Shown in pieces: positions 1-8,195 of a stretch of DNA of 13,498 nucleotides (its first letter is position 1; every line of letters starts with the position of its first letter). Source of the DNA: Porphyrobacter sp. UBA7686. Lineage in GTDB: Bacteria; Pseudomonadota; Alphaproteobacteria; Sphingomonadales; Sphingomonadaceae. Where the stretch lies: assembly GCA_002482865.1 (NCBI GenBank), contig DLGU01000163.1:38537-52034 (forward strand), written 5' to 3'. Under the pieces are notes generated by a model. The model saw only the letters and a program-made list of their open reading frames with translations. It did no database searches and was not told the origin of the DNA. Both the position numbers and the translations under genes were made by a program.

Positions 1-93
1 TTTGGCGCCGTCATGCTGGCGCTCGCGCAATTGAGCCACATCGCCCAGCGTGCGGCCCGTGCCGCACGCAAAGGCGGGGAGGGCGGCGCATGA
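1..93 (+). CDS. Mrp antiporter MrpB-type domain, C-terminal fragment (5' end outside window)
   Basis: Frame 1 is open from the first base and encodes about 30 residues (starting FGAVMLALAQLSHIAQ) before a TGA at 91-93. A hydrophobic helix ending in a basic, glycine-rich tail, directly before mrpC, fits the last helix of an MrpB (MnhB) domain. In operons with the order seen here, mrpA and mrpB are often fused into one long gene. The fragment cannot tell a separate mrpB from a fused mrpAB. Its stop overlaps the mrpC ATG by 4 bases, so the two are translationally coupled. The identity comes mainly from context, because only the tail is visible. Confidence 0.7.
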   Translation, partial: FGAVMLALAQLSHIAQRAARAARKGGEGGA

Positions 94-485
94 GCTACGA
101 GTTCCTCGTCGCGACCGCGATTGGTGTGCTGGTGGCCGGCGGCATCTACTTGGCCCTGCGGGCGCGCACCTTTCAGGTGGTGCTCGGCCTCACGCTGATC
201 TCCTATGCGGTCAACCTGTTCCTGTTCGCCTCAGGGCGGCTGGTGGTGGGGCGTCCGCCCATCTGGGACAAGGCGGTGAGCGATTACACCGACCCCCTGC
301 CGCAGGCGCTGGTGCTGACCGCGATCGTTATCACATTCGGCATGACCGCCTTTGTGGTCATCCTGAGCTTGCGCAGCTTCCTTGAGACCGGCAGCGACCA
401 TGTCGACGGCGACAATGTGCCGTGTGACGCGCAGGACGGCATGGCTGGCCGCATCGCCGAAGACGGGGAGGACACGCGCCCGTGA
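90..485 (+). CDS. mrpC: Na+/H+ antiporter subunit MrpC (MnhC)
   Basis: This 131-residue inner-membrane protein is homologous to the NuoK subunit of complex I and is part of the Mrp complex, which exchanges cytoplasmic Na+ for external protons. Three hydrophobic helices are visible, at about residues 3-23, 30-48 and 73-97. The second carries the conserved stretch QVVLGLTLISYAVNLFLF, and the third follows the PLPQALVLTAIVI motif typical of MrpC. The last 34 residues form an acidic hydrophilic tail. The start is ATG at 90, overlapping the previous stop (91-93). A strong Shine-Dalgarno GGGGAGGG lies at 76-83. The length is slightly above the usual 110-115 residues because of the tail. Confidence 0.95.
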   Translation: MSYEFLVATAIGVLVAGGIYLALRARTFQVVLGLTLISYAVNLFLFASGRLVVGRPPIWDKAVSDYTDPLPQALVLTAIVITFGMTAFVVILSLRSFLETGSDHVDGDNVPCDAQDGMAGRIAEDGEDTRP

Positions 486-2002
486 CGCTCGCCGATCATC
501 TCTCGATCCTGCCGGTGATTATCCCTGCGCTAGCCGCGCCGATTGTCATGCTGGTGATGCGGCGACGGCCAGCGCTGGGCGTTGCTGTTTCCGTGGCCTC
601 GTGCCTTGCCTTGCTGGCCACCGCGATCACGCTGATGATGCAAGTGAGCGATGGCACGATCCTCGCCTATGCCGTGGGCGAGTGGGCCGCGCCCTTCGGC
701 ATCGTGCTGGTGGCTGACCGGCTCGCCGCGATGATGCTGGTACTGACTGCGTGCCTCGCACTGATCGCGTTGCTGCACGCCGTGGTCACCGGCGCCGACC
801 GCAGGGGCTGGCATTTTCTCGCCCTGTTCCAGTTCCAACTGATGGGCCTGAACGGCGCGTTCCTGACGGGCGACCTGTTCAACCTGTTCGTGTTCTTCGA
901 GGTGCTGCTGATCGCATCCTACGGCCTGATGCTGCACGGCCAAGGCCCGGCGCGGCTTAAGGCGGGCGTGCAATATGTCGTGGTGAACCTCGTCGGTTCC
1001 TCCCTGTTCCTGATCGCGCTGGGGATGTTCTACGCGCTGACAGGCACGCTCAACATGGCCGACATGGGCCTGCGCCTTGCCGCGGTTCCGCCGGAGGATC
1101 AGGGCCTGCTGCGGATCGCCGCGCTGCTGCTGGTGAGCGTGTTTGCGCTGAAGGCGGCGGTCGCGCCGCTGCACCTGTGGTTGGTGCGCACCTATGCGGT
1201 CTCGACCCCGGCGGTGGCGGCGCTGTTTGCGATCATGACCAAGGTCGGCGTCTATTCGCTGATCCGGGTCGTGCCGCAGGTGTTCGGTGACGGCGCAGGC
1301 GCAGCGGCGTGGGTGCCGGCGCCCTATCTGCTGCCCGCCGCTATGGTGAGCGCTGTCATTGGCTTTGCGGGCGTGTTTGTGGCTCGCAGCCTCTCGGAGC
1401 AGGCCGCCTATGCCGTGATCGGATCGACCGGCACGTTGCTGATCGCGGTCGCCGGGTGGAGCGCCGAGAGCCTTGGTGCGGGCCTCTATTACCTCGCCCA
1501 TTCGACGCTGGCAGCGGCGGCGCTGTTTCTGGTGGCCGATGTGGTCGCGCGGCGGCGCGGTGCCTTTGGGGACAACGCCAGCCCCGGCCCGGTCTTCGCG
1601 CAGCGCGGCGGGATCGCGCTCGTGTTCATGGCCGCAGCGATTGCGGCGACCGGTTTGCCGCCGCTGTCCGGCTTCATCGGGAAACTGCTGATCCTCAAGT
1701 CCGTCGCCGCCCTTGCCGATTGGGGCTGGGCGTGGGGCGTCATCCTCGGGACGACCTTTATCGGCGTGGTCGGGTTCGCGCGGGTGGGGAGCGCGGTGTT
1801 CTGGAAGACGGCTGGCGAGGGTACCGCACCCACCGGCCCTGCCACCCGCGCTGACCTCGCTGCGCCTACCCTCGCGCTGGCGCTGCTTGCTGCGCTGGCG
1901 GCTGGGGCGGGCTGGGCGAGCGCCTTTGCCGATGCTGCCGCCGTGCAGGTGCTCGATCCAGCGCAAAGCGCGCGCGCTGTGCTAACGGAGGCGGGACAAT
2001 GA
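482..2002 (+). CDS. mrpD: Na+/H+ antiporter subunit MrpD (MnhD)
   Basis: This 506-residue polytopic membrane protein belongs to the proton-translocating NuoL/M/N-like family (PF00361). It is one of the two large antiporter-like subunits of the Mrp complex and a likely ion channel. Conserved charged residues lie inside membrane helices: E140 in LFVFFEVLLIASYG, K224 in FALKAAVAPLHLWL, K254 in IMTKVGVYSLIRV and K401 in SGFIGKLLIL. These match the glutamate and lysine positions essential for ion transfer in the family. Translation starts at GTG 482, overlapping the mrpC stop as GTGA. GGGGAGG at 465-471 is a good ribosome site with 10 bases spacing. The length is normal and no key residue appears lost. 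Confidence 0.96.
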   Translation: MTLADHLSILPVIIPALAAPIVMLVMRRRPALGVAVSVASCLALLATAITLMMQVSDGTILAYAVGEWAAPFGIVLVADRLAAMMLVLTACLALIALLHAVVTGADRRGWHFLALFQFQLMGLNGAFLTGDLFNLFVFFEVLLIASYGLMLHGQGPARLKAGVQYVVVNLVGSSLFLIALGMFYALTGTLNMADMGLRLAAVPPEDQGLLRIAALLLVSVFALKAAVAPLHLWLVRTYAVSTPAVAALFAIMTKVGVYSLIRVVPQVFGDGAGAAAWVPAPYLLPAAMVSAVIGFAGVFVARSLSEQAAYAVIGSTGTLLIAVAGWSAESLGAGLYYLAHSTLAAAALFLVADVVARRRGAFGDNASPGPVFAQRGGIALVFMAAAIAATGLPPLSGFIGKLLILKSVAALADWGWAWGVILGTTFIGVVGFARVGSAVFWKTAGEGTAPTGPATRADLAAPTLALALLAALAAGAGWASAFADAAAVQVLDPAQSARAVLTEAGQ

Positions 2003-2487
2003 TGAACCGCCTCTTGCCGCATCCCGGTCTCAGTCTGCTGCTGGTGGTAATGTGGGTGGTGATGGTGAGCGACCTCACCTTCGGCACGCTGTTCCTCGGG
2101 ATCGTGTTCGGCATTCTGGTGCCGATCTTCACCGCGCCGTGGTGGCCGGAGCGGCCGCCGGTGCGGTTTGTGCCTGCGCTCGGCTATCTCGCGATTGTGC
2201 TGTGGGACATCGTGGCCGCCAATTTCCACGTCGCCGCGATCATCCTGTTCAAGCCCAATCGCGACCTCAAGCCCGCTTGGCTGACTATCCCGCTCGATCT
2301 GACCTCGCCCGAGGCGATTACCGTGTTTGCGGGCACAATCAGCCTGACGCCGGGCACGGTTTCGAGCGATATCTCGGCTTGCGGCCAGTATTTGCTGGTC
2401 CATGCCCTGCACGCGCCCGATCCGGCAGGCGAGGTCACCAAGGTCAAGGCGCGGTATGAGGCGCGGCTGAAGGAGATTTTCCGATGA
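1999..2487 (+). CDS. mrpE: Na+/H+ antiporter subunit MrpE (MnhE)
   Basis: This 162-residue membrane subunit of the Mrp complex has no complex I counterpart. Hydrophobic helices lie near residues 11-43 and 60-80. A conserved C-terminal domain contains KPAWLTIPLDLTSPEAI followed by TVFAGTISLTPGTVS, which is the MrpE signature. The ATG at 1999 overlaps the mrpD stop (2000-2002). A second ATG follows at once at 2002, and either could be used. The ribosome site GGAGG at 1987-1991 lies 7 bases from the first ATG and 10 from the second. MrpE is not a transporter itself. In other species it is required for, or strengthens, complex assembly. Confidence 0.95.
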   Translation: MMNRLLPHPGLSLLLVVMWVVMVSDLTFGTLFLGIVFGILVPIFTAPWWPERPPVRFVPALGYLAIVLWDIVAANFHVAAIILFKPNRDLKPAWLTIPLDLTSPEAITVFAGTISLTPGTVSSDISACGQYLLVHALHAPDPAGEVTKVKARYEARLKEIFR

Positions 2488-2753
2488 TCGCATATGCGCT
2501 CGCCTTCGGCTTTGCCGCACTTGGTGTGGCGCTGGCGCTTAATCTGTGGCGCCTGTTCAAGGGGCCGGGGGTCGCCGATCGCATCCTCGCGCTCGATACG
2601 ATGGTGATCAATGTGATCGGGATCATCGTGCTCACCGGCATCGCCTCGGGTAGCGGCACTTCCTTTGAAGCAGCATTGTTGCTGGCGATGGTCGGGTTTG
2701 TCGGCACTGTGTCTTACGCCAAGTTTCTGCTGCGCGGGGACATCATCGAATGA
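2484..2753 (+). CDS. mrpF: Na+/H+ antiporter subunit MrpF (MnhF)
   Basis: This small integral membrane protein has 89 residues, normal for the family, and three predicted helices (about residues 2-22, 38-54 and 61-82). The conserved loop GPGVADRILALDT holds D32 and D38 of the family's acidic motif, which other studies tie to Na+ and bile-salt efflux. The ATG at 2484 overlaps the mrpE stop by 4 bases. AAGGAGA at 2470-2476 is a good Shine-Dalgarno. It acts with MrpE and MrpG in the part of the complex unique to Mrp systems. Confidence 0.95.
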   Translation: MIAYALAFGFAALGVALALNLWRLFKGPGVADRILALDTMVINVIGIIVLTGIASGSGTSFEAALLLAMVGFVGTVSYAKFLLRGDIIE

Positions 2754-3175
2754 CCGCCGCCACCCCCGCCTCGGCCGATCTGATCGTCAGCGCACTGGTG
2801 GTGCTCGGCGGCGCTTTTGCGCTGATCGGCAGCTGGGGTCTGGTGCGCCTGCCTTCACTGATGGAGCGGCTCCACGGTCCGACCAAGGCGACGACGCTGG
2901 GGCTGGGGGCAATGCTGGTCGGATCGGTGGTGTGGTTCCAGCTGGCCGAGGGGGTGTGGACGACGCATGAGCTGCTGGTTTCGGTGTTCCTGTTCGTTAC
3001 CGCGCCGATCAGCGCCAATATGATTGCCAAGGTTCATCTCCACCGGCTGCGGCAAGGCGAGGTGAGCGAGGGCGCTGGCCCCGCCGGCACTCCCGGGCCG
3101 CCGCCGGGCTCCGCGGACTGGGCAACCCACGAAGCGCCGCACGAGGGCACGCCGGGCGACTTCGCAGGCGACTGA
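2750..3175 (+). CDS. mrpG: Na+/H+ antiporter subunit MrpG (MnhG) with long hydrophilic tail
   Basis: This 141-residue protein is the last subunit of the Mrp operon. The first ~103 residues are a standard MrpG: three hydrophobic helices (about 11-29, 48-66 and 72-92), the motif GLVRLPSLMERLHGPTKATT at about 30-49, and TAPISANMIAKVHLHR near residues 84-101. The last ~37 residues are an unusual extension rich in Gly, Pro, Ala and acidic residues (for example GPAGTPGPPPGSADW), with no recognised domain. The start ATG overlaps the mrpF stop (2751-2753). The upstream ribosome site is weak, so translation probably depends on coupling to mrpF. No clear terminator was found in the 249-base gap that follows. 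Confidence 0.94.
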   Translation: MTAATPASADLIVSALVVLGGAFALIGSWGLVRLPSLMERLHGPTKATTLGLGAMLVGSVVWFQLAEGVWTTHELLVSVFLFVTAPISANMIAKVHLHRLRQGEVSEGAGPAGTPGPPPGSADWATHEAPHEGTPGDFAGD

Positions 3176-3408
3176 CCGGCAGGCATCTGCTATTCCGGGA
3201 TGAACCGGGCTTTCGCGCGCGCAACCGCTGTCCGGTCGGCAAGCTCGGCGTAAATGGCTGCCTTCCGTGGCGTCCGCCAAGCCTGTGTTCATCCGTGCTA
3301 ATGTTACTGGCAAGGACAGCTTTGTCGCCTGCGATTGGCATGGCGGCTCCCCGGGATTGCGGTTGGCGAGCGGCCTTTGGCTGCGCCGCGCCTTCCCCTT
3401 GCAACGGC

Positions 3409-3415
3409 AGAAGGA
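3409..3415 (+). promoter_or_regulatory. Ribosome binding site that sets the GH15 start
   Basis: AGAAGGA lies 9 bases before ATG 3425. The frame is also open upstream to a TTG at 3335. That alternative would add 30 residues with no family similarity and no matching ribosome site, so the ATG at 3425 is preferred. Confidence 0.7.
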
Positions 3416-3424
3416 CACGCCCCC

Positions 3425-5230
3425 ATGGTTGGAACAACGACGCCCGATCTCGAACTCTGGCCGATCGGCAATTGCCAGGTCAGCGCGCTGGTCGACCGCG
3501 AAGGCGCGATTGCTTGGGCTTGTGTCCCGCGGGTCGATGGCGATCCGGTGTTCTGTTCGCTGCTCAACGGGGACAACCGCGATACCGGCATCTGGCGGTT
3601 CGAACTGGTCGGACAGGTCAGTGCCACCCAGGAATATATCCGCAACACGCCGATCCTCGTCACCCGGCTTGAGGCGGCCGATGGCAGCGTGGTCGAAGTG
3701 CTCGATTTCTGCCCGCGCTATGAAGACAAGGGGCGGATGTATCGGCCCGTGGCGATCAGCCGGATCGTGCGCCCGGTGGCCGGCAGCCCGCGCATCCGCG
3801 TGGTGCTCCGGCCAATGCGTGATTACGGCGCAGCCGTGGCCGAGACCACCCACGGCTCCAATCACATCCGCTATCTGGTCGGCCCGCAAGCCTTGCGCCT
3901 CAGCACCGATGCGCCGGTCGGCTATATCCTCGAACAGCGCGTCTTCCGCATCGAGCAGGACATGCATTTCTTCCTCGGCCCGGACGAACCCTTTGCTGGC
4001 AATCTGCGCGAGGAAATCCGCCGGATGGAGCAGGCAACTCGCAGCTATTGGCAGCGTTGGGTGCGAGGGCTCGCCACGCCGTTCCAGTGGCAACACGAGG
4101 TCATCCGCTGCGCCATCACCCTGAAGCTGTGCCAGCATGAGGAAACCGGTGCGATCGTTGCGGCGCTGACCACCTCGATCCCCGAAGCCCCCTATTCGGA
4201 GCGCAATTGGGACTACCGCTACTGCTGGATCCGGGATTCCTACTACACCGTGCAGGCGCTGAACCGGCTGGGTGCGCTCGATGTGCTGGAGAAGTATCTC
4301 GGCTATCTGCGCAACATCGTCGACGGGGCCAAGGGCGGGCAGATCCAGCCGCTTTATTCCGTGATGGGCGTGGCTGAACTGGGCGAAGCTACCGCTCCCG
4401 CACTTCCAGGCTATCGCGGCATGGGGCCGGTCAGGATCGGCAACGCGGCCTACAAGCAGGTGCAGCACGACTGCTACGGCCAGATCGTTCTGCCGACGGT
4501 GCAGGCCTTCATCGACCAGCGCCTGCTGCGTATCGCCGACGCGCGAGATTTCGAGAGCCTCGAACAGGTCGGCGAGATGGCGTGGGCGATGCATGATCAG
4601 CCGGACGCTGGCCTGTGGGAATTCCGCACCCGGCAGGAGGTCCACACCTATTCCGCCGTGATGAGCTGGGCGGCGTGTGACCGGCTGGCGATGGCGGCGG
4701 ACTGGCTCGGCAAGGCGGACCGCGCAGACCTATGGCGGGAACGCGCCGACGCCATCCGGGCGCGGATCGAGCGCGATGCATGGGTCGAAAATGGCCCGGA
4801 AGGCGGCCACTACGGCGCGAGCTTTGAAAGTGACTACCTCGACGCGAGCCTGCTCCAGATGGTCGAACTGCGCTTCCTCGCTCCAGACAATCCGCGTTTC
4901 GCGTCGACCTTCGCTGCGGTCGAACGGCAGCTGCGCCGCGGCGATTTCATGCTGCGTTACGCCGCCGAAGATGATTTCGGCGCGCCCGAAACCGCTTTCA
5001 ACGTCTGTACCTTCTGGCTGATCGAAGCGCTCCACATGGCCGGCCGAGGTGACGAGGCCCGCCGCCTGTTCGAAACGATGTTGAGCCTCACCACCCGCTC
5101 AGGCCTGCTGAGCGAAGACCTCGACTACAATGACGGCGAGCTATGGGGCAACTTCCCGCAGACTTATTCGCTGGTCGGCGTGATTAACTGCGCCGGGCTG
5201 CTGTCGAAGCCGTGGAGCGATGTGCGGTAG
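3425..5230 (+). CDS. Glycoside hydrolase family 15 protein (trehalase / glucoamylase type)
   Basis: This 601-residue inverting glycosidase probably cleaves alpha-linked glucose from trehalose or short glucans. The N-terminal beta domain opens with WPIGNCQVSALVDREG and continues with DPVFCSLLNG, as in bacterial GH15 trehalases and glucoamylases. The (alpha/alpha)6 catalytic domain has RNWDYRYCWIRDSYY from residue 260. The likely general acid is E399 in DAGLWEFRTRQ, and the likely general base is E564 in SGLLSEDLDYNDG, followed by GNFPQTYSLVGVINCA. There is no signal peptide or membrane segment, so it should be cytosolic, which favours trehalose, glycogen fragments or maltodextrin as substrate. 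Residue motifs cannot separate trehalase from glucoamylase. A 249-base gap separates it from mrpG, so it probably has its own promoter, although no convincing one was seen there. Confidence 0.93.
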   Translation: MVGTTTPDLELWPIGNCQVSALVDREGAIAWACVPRVDGDPVFCSLLNGDNRDTGIWRFELVGQVSATQEYIRNTPILVTRLEAADGSVVEVLDFCPRYEDKGRMYRPVAISRIVRPVAGSPRIRVVLRPMRDYGAAVAETTHGSNHIRYLVGPQALRLSTDAPVGYILEQRVFRIEQDMHFFLGPDEPFAGNLREEIRRMEQATRSYWQRWVRGLATPFQWQHEVIRCAITLKLCQHEETGAIVAALTTSIPEAPYSERNWDYRYCWIRDSYYTVQALNRLGALDVLEKYLGYLRNIVDGAKGGQIQPLYSVMGVAELGEATAPALPGYRGMGPVRIGNAAYKQVQHDCYGQIVLPTVQAFIDQRLLRIADARDFESLEQVGEMAWAMHDQPDAGLWEFRTRQEVHTYSAVMSWAACDRLAMAADWLGKADRADLWRERADAIRARIERDAWVENGPEGGHYGASFESDYLDASLLQMVELRFLAPDNPRFASTFAAVERQLRRGDFMLRYAAEDDFGAPETAFNVCTFWLIEALHMAGRGDEARRLFETMLSLTTRSGLLSEDLDYNDGELWGNFPQTYSLVGVINCAGLLSKPWSDVR

Positions 5231-5283
5231 GGAGGCTTGGCTGACGTCCGCGGAAGGGTCCGGAGAAATAGCACCAAGCCTCC
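5231..5283 (+). terminator. Inverted repeat after the GH15 gene, possible terminator or attenuator
   Basis: GGAGGCTTGG (5231-5240) starts directly after the GH15 stop codon and is perfectly complementary to CCAAGCCTCC (5274-5283). The 33-base loop contains a smaller palindrome, TCCGCGGA (5247-5254). Only a short, mixed T stretch (GTTTCATT) follows. The structure is real, but the large loop and weak T-tract make factor-independent termination uncertain. Confidence 0.5.
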
Positions 5284-5289
5284 GTTTCA

Positions 5290-5318
5290 TTGAGCATGAG
5301 ACCTGCTAATACTAACAT
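5290..5318 (+). promoter_or_regulatory. Candidate housekeeping promoter for the hybrid kinase gene
   Basis: TTGAGC (5290-5295) and TAACAT (5313-5318) are separated by exactly 17 bases. Each matches 4 of 6 consensus positions of the -35 and -10 elements. The pair sits in a short AT-rich island (about 5284-5330) inside GC-rich DNA, 37 bases before the kinase ATG and just after the inverted repeat. This is the best promoter-like site in the gap, but it is only a pattern match. Confidence 0.4.
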
Positions 5319-5354
5319 AGTTTAGGCATTGCGGGACGACGGCAGCGACCGGTT

Positions 5355-8042
5355 ATGGACAGTAGCACGTTTACGACTCTCCTCGATACGGTCTCGCAAG
5401 GCGTGGTTGTGTTCGGTGCTGATCGAAAAATTATATATTGCAATCAGGCATTTCTCGACATCACCGGGTTCGATCAGTCAGAAATGGCGGACGCGTTGTG
5501 CGGCATTATGCAGGGGTACGATACGGACTGCGCTGCCATCGCCGCAATCGACGCAGCGATTGAGGCGCGGCAAGCCTTTTCCGGGGATGTGCGGAGCTAT
5601 CGCAAGTCGGGCGAAACCTTCTGGAACGACCTCACCTTCAAGCCCGAATTCAATCCCGATGGGTCATTCCGCCATTTCATCGGCATATCGCGGGACATCA
5701 CCCTACAAAAGGACGCCGAGCTCAAGGCGGAAAAGCTCGAGCTCGATCATCAATTCATGATGGAGAACGTCCTCTCGGGCGTCGTGCTTCACAACGCCGA
5801 CACGGAAATCATCTACGCCAATCCGAGGGCGCTTGAGTTACTGGGGGTGAATAGAGACTCTGCCTTTGGAGCCGTGAACACTGATCCGCTCTGGTCTTTC
5901 ATAAGGGAAGACCGCTCGCCTTTGCCCATCGAAGAATATCCGGTGAATCGCGCCATGGCTGAGCGAAAGCCGATCCGCGGTATGGTGTTCGGCAACAAGC
6001 GAGACAGCGACGGGAAGCTCATCTGGCTCATCTGCAACGCATTCCCCTTGCTGGACAGCCATGGCAACGTCGACAAGGTGCTCACCAGTTTCACTGAGAT
6101 AACGCAAATCAAGGAAGCAGAGCGCGAGACGAAGATCTACCGGGAACGCTTTGAACTGGCGGCGCGTGCGACCCAGGATGTGGTATTCGAATGGGACATC
6201 GAAACCGGTGCGTACTGGGCAAACGAGTCGTTCGAGACGATCTATGGCTATCCGGCGCCGAGCCATGTCAGCATGGATGACTTAAGCGCTATCAGCGCGG
6301 TGGAAGCAGATCATGATCTTCTGCGACGCGTGGCGCTCGACGCTATCCAATCCGGCAAGAAACGCTTTTCCGTCGATTACGGGTTTAACCGCCCGGATGG
6401 CTCGCAGGGTCGTGCGGCCGTACGCGGCTTTATCGTGCGCGACGAGACCGGCAAGCCGCTCCGGATCATCGGCACCAGTACCGATATCGGCCAGTTGACT
6501 GATGCCATGCACGCGCTCGAGGCATCGGAGGAACGGTTCCGGATCATCGCCGACACCGTCAGCGACGTGTTGTGGGATCGCGATTTCGAGACCAATGCCC
6601 TCTGGGTCACACCGAACTGGCCCCACCGGCTTGGTGTCGCCATCGATCCCGGTGTGAGCCAAGAGCGGTACTTTCTCGATCACGTCGAGCCCGAAGACGC
6701 TTTGCGGGTGCAACGATCGTTTCTTGAAGTCATCAAGTCTGATGCAGCGCAATGGGAGATACAATACGTCCTTATCGGCAGCGATGGGACCAAGGTCGAT
6801 CTGGCGGTCAAGGCGGCCATCCTGCGCACTCCAGATGGCAGGGCCCTTCGCATGCTCGGCAATGCCCGCAACGTGACCATCGAGAAGCGTCAACAGGAAG
6901 GCTACACGCGCGCGCGTGCGCTCGAAGCAGTGGGCCAGCTGACTGGCGGCGTTGCACATGACTTCAACAACCAGCTCATGATCATCCAGGGCACTGCCGA
7001 GTTTCTGGAAATGAGCGGCCTCAATGAAGAGCAGGCAGAGTCCGTTGCTCTCATATATCAGGCATGTGGGAGTGCCGCTGACCTGACCCAGCGGCTGCTC
7101 TCCTTCTCCCGCCAATCGCATTTGCAGACTGGGCGCGTCGATCTGACAAGATCGGTGCCGTCGACGGTCGCACTGCTCAGGGCGGGCATACCCGAATCCA
7201 TCACCATCCAGTGCAGGATTCCATCAGAAATCTGGCAGGCGAAGGCCGATGCCAACGCGCTGGAACAGGCAATCGTGAACCTTGCCGTCAATGCCCGGGA
7301 CGCGATGCCGGCCGGCGGCGACATCGTCATCAGTTGCGAGAATGTAACGATCTCGCCCGATCTGCAGCCGTTTCAATCGGAACTTGCACCGGGCGATTAT
7401 GTCGTTGTTTCGGTGAGCGACAATGGTGCAGGCATGCCGCCTGAAGTTCTCGCAAAGGTGTTCGAACCCTTCTTCACGACCAAGGACGTGGGCAAGGGAA
7501 CCGGGCTCGGTCTGAGCACGGTCTACGGCTTTGCCAAGCAATCCGATGGACACGTGACCATTCGCAGCGAGCTGGACCAGGGCACAACCATCAAGCTCTT
7601 CCTTCCCCGCTTTGTCGAACCCGGAGCGGAACAGGAGCTGACGACCGCAACCGAAAAGGCGCGCCCCGGAAACGGACAGCGCATCCTCCTTGTCGAGGAC
7701 CAAGCTGAACTCAGGGTCCATGTCGAGAAAATGCTCACCAAAATGGGCTATCTCGTCACCGCTGCGGAGGACGGTAAACAGGCGCTTTCACTGCTCGATC
7801 GCGGGATGACGTTCGATCTCCTGTTCACTGATGTGATCATGCCTGGCGGCATAAACGGACAGCAGCTCGCTGAAGCGGTCAGGAAACGCGATCCTCGCAT
7901 GAAGGTGCTGTTCACTTCCGGCTATCCCGCCTTTGCCTTCGAACATCTGCAGCTGGATGAGATCGAACACGTGAAGCTTCTCAAGAAGCCTTACAGGTCA
8001 ACGGAACTCACAGCCGTCCTTGCAGAAATCTTCGACTCCTAA
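5355..8042 (+). CDS. Hybrid sensor histidine kinase: four PAS domains, HisKA, HATPase, receiver
   Basis: This 895-residue protein has no membrane segment, so it should be a soluble cytoplasmic sensor. PAS domains lie at about 5-118, 128-250, 263-385 and 392-515. A HisKA dimerisation domain (about 525-595) has phospho-acceptor H535 in [11 protein letters not shown]. The ATPase domain (about 633-755) shows N646 in [11 protein letters not shown]689 in [15 protein letters not shown] and GKGTGLGL. The receiver (about 776-893) has acidic residues in LLVEDQAE, phospho-acceptor D826 in FTDVIMPG and a lysine in LKKPY. The first PAS is LOV-like: [10 protein letters not shown], then C49 in [11 protein letters not shown], then [11 protein letters not shown]. 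The signal and output are unknown, and no separate response regulator or phosphotransfer protein lies nearby. The start is ATG 5355; its ribosome site is weak, but any later start would cut into PAS1. Confidence 0.93.
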   Translation: MDSSTFTTLLDTVSQGVVVFGADRKIIYCNQAFLDITGFDQSEMADALCGIMQGYDTDCAAIAAIDAAIEARQAFSGDVRSYRKSGETFWNDLTFKPEFNPDGSFRHFIGISRDITLQKDAELKAEKLELDHQFMMENVLSGVVLHNADTEIIYANPRALELLGVNRDSAFGAVNTDPLWSFIREDRSPLPIEEYPVNRAMAERKPIRGMVFGNKRDSDGKLIWLICNAFPLLDSHGNVDKVLTSFTEITQIKEAERETKIYRERFELAARATQDVVFEWDIETGAYWANESFETIYGYPAPSHVSMDDLSAISAVEADHDLLRRVALDAIQSGKKRFSVDYGFNRPDGSQGRAAVRGFIVRDETGKPLRIIGTSTDIGQLTDAMHALEASEERFRIIADTVSDVLWDRDFETNALWVTPNWPHRLGVAIDPGVSQERYFLDHVEPEDALRVQRSFLEVIKSDAAQWEIQYVLIGSDGTKVDLAVKAAILRTPDGRALRMLGNARNVTIEKRQQEGYTRARALEAVGQLTGGVAHDFNNQLMIIQGTAEFLEMSGLNEEQAESVALIYQACGSAADLTQRLLSFSRQSHLQTGRVDLTRSVPSTVALLRAGIPESITIQCRIPSEIWQAKADANALEQAIVNLAVNARDAMPAGGDIVISCENVTISPDLQPFQSELAPGDYVVVSVSDNGAGMPPEVLAKVFEPFFTTKDVGKGTGLGLSTVYGFAKQSDGHVTIRSELDQGTTIKLFLPRFVEPGAEQELTTATEKARPGNGQRILLVEDQAELRVHVEKMLTKMGYLVTAAEDGKQALSLLDRGMTFDLLFTDVIMPGGINGQQLAEAVRKRDPRMKVLFTSGYPAFAFEHLQLDEIEHVKLLKKPYRSTELTAVLAEIFDS

Positions 8043-8075
8043 GACCTCTCCGTAAGTGAGCTTGGCGGTGCTCAA

Positions 8076-8100
8076 GCGGTGTGGATCATCGACCCACCGC
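8076..8100 (+). terminator. Weak hairpin after the kinase gene
   Basis: GCGGTG (8076-8081) pairs with CACCGC (8095-8100). Two further G-C pairs are possible if one T is bulged out. It lies 34 bases after the kinase stop. No T-tract follows, so termination here is uncertain. Confidence 0.25.
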
Positions 8101-8179
8101 ATCACAGTTATCGCGACAAGCCGTTTTTCTCGTTTGGCGCGCCGCCTTATGGGGCCCCCGGCACGCATCGCTAGCGGAA

Positions 8180-8195
8180 CAGAACAATGGTTCTG
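8180..8195 (+). promoter_or_regulatory. Perfect dyad upstream of katG, possible operator
   Basis: CAGAAC (8180-8185), a 4-base spacer AATG and GTTCTG (8190-8195) form a perfect inverted repeat about 50 bases before the katG ATG. The sequence GAACA also occurs twice in tandem (8177-8181 and 8182-8186). The right arm overlaps CTGACA (8193-8198), a possible -35 box, but no good -10 was found 16-18 bases further on. The size and position fit a dimeric repressor or activator site. The pattern does not match the four-part OxyR site, and I cannot name the regulator. Confidence 0.4.

Noticed and set aside
530..1966. Long minus-strand open frame opposite mrpD
   Set aside because: It is rich in Arg, His and Gln with no family features, and lies opposite an intact, motif-complete mrpD. 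It is a typical shadow frame in GC-rich DNA.
3335..3424. Upstream TTG start adding 30 residues to the GH15 protein
   Set aside because: There is no good ribosome site and no family similarity in the extra residues. ATG 3425 has AGAAGGA at the right distance and starts where the family starts.
2855..4645. 596-codon minus-strand open frame opposite mrpG and the GH15 gene
   Set aside because: It spans two real genes and their gap and has no recognisable motifs. The plus-strand GH15 frame carries all catalytic signatures.
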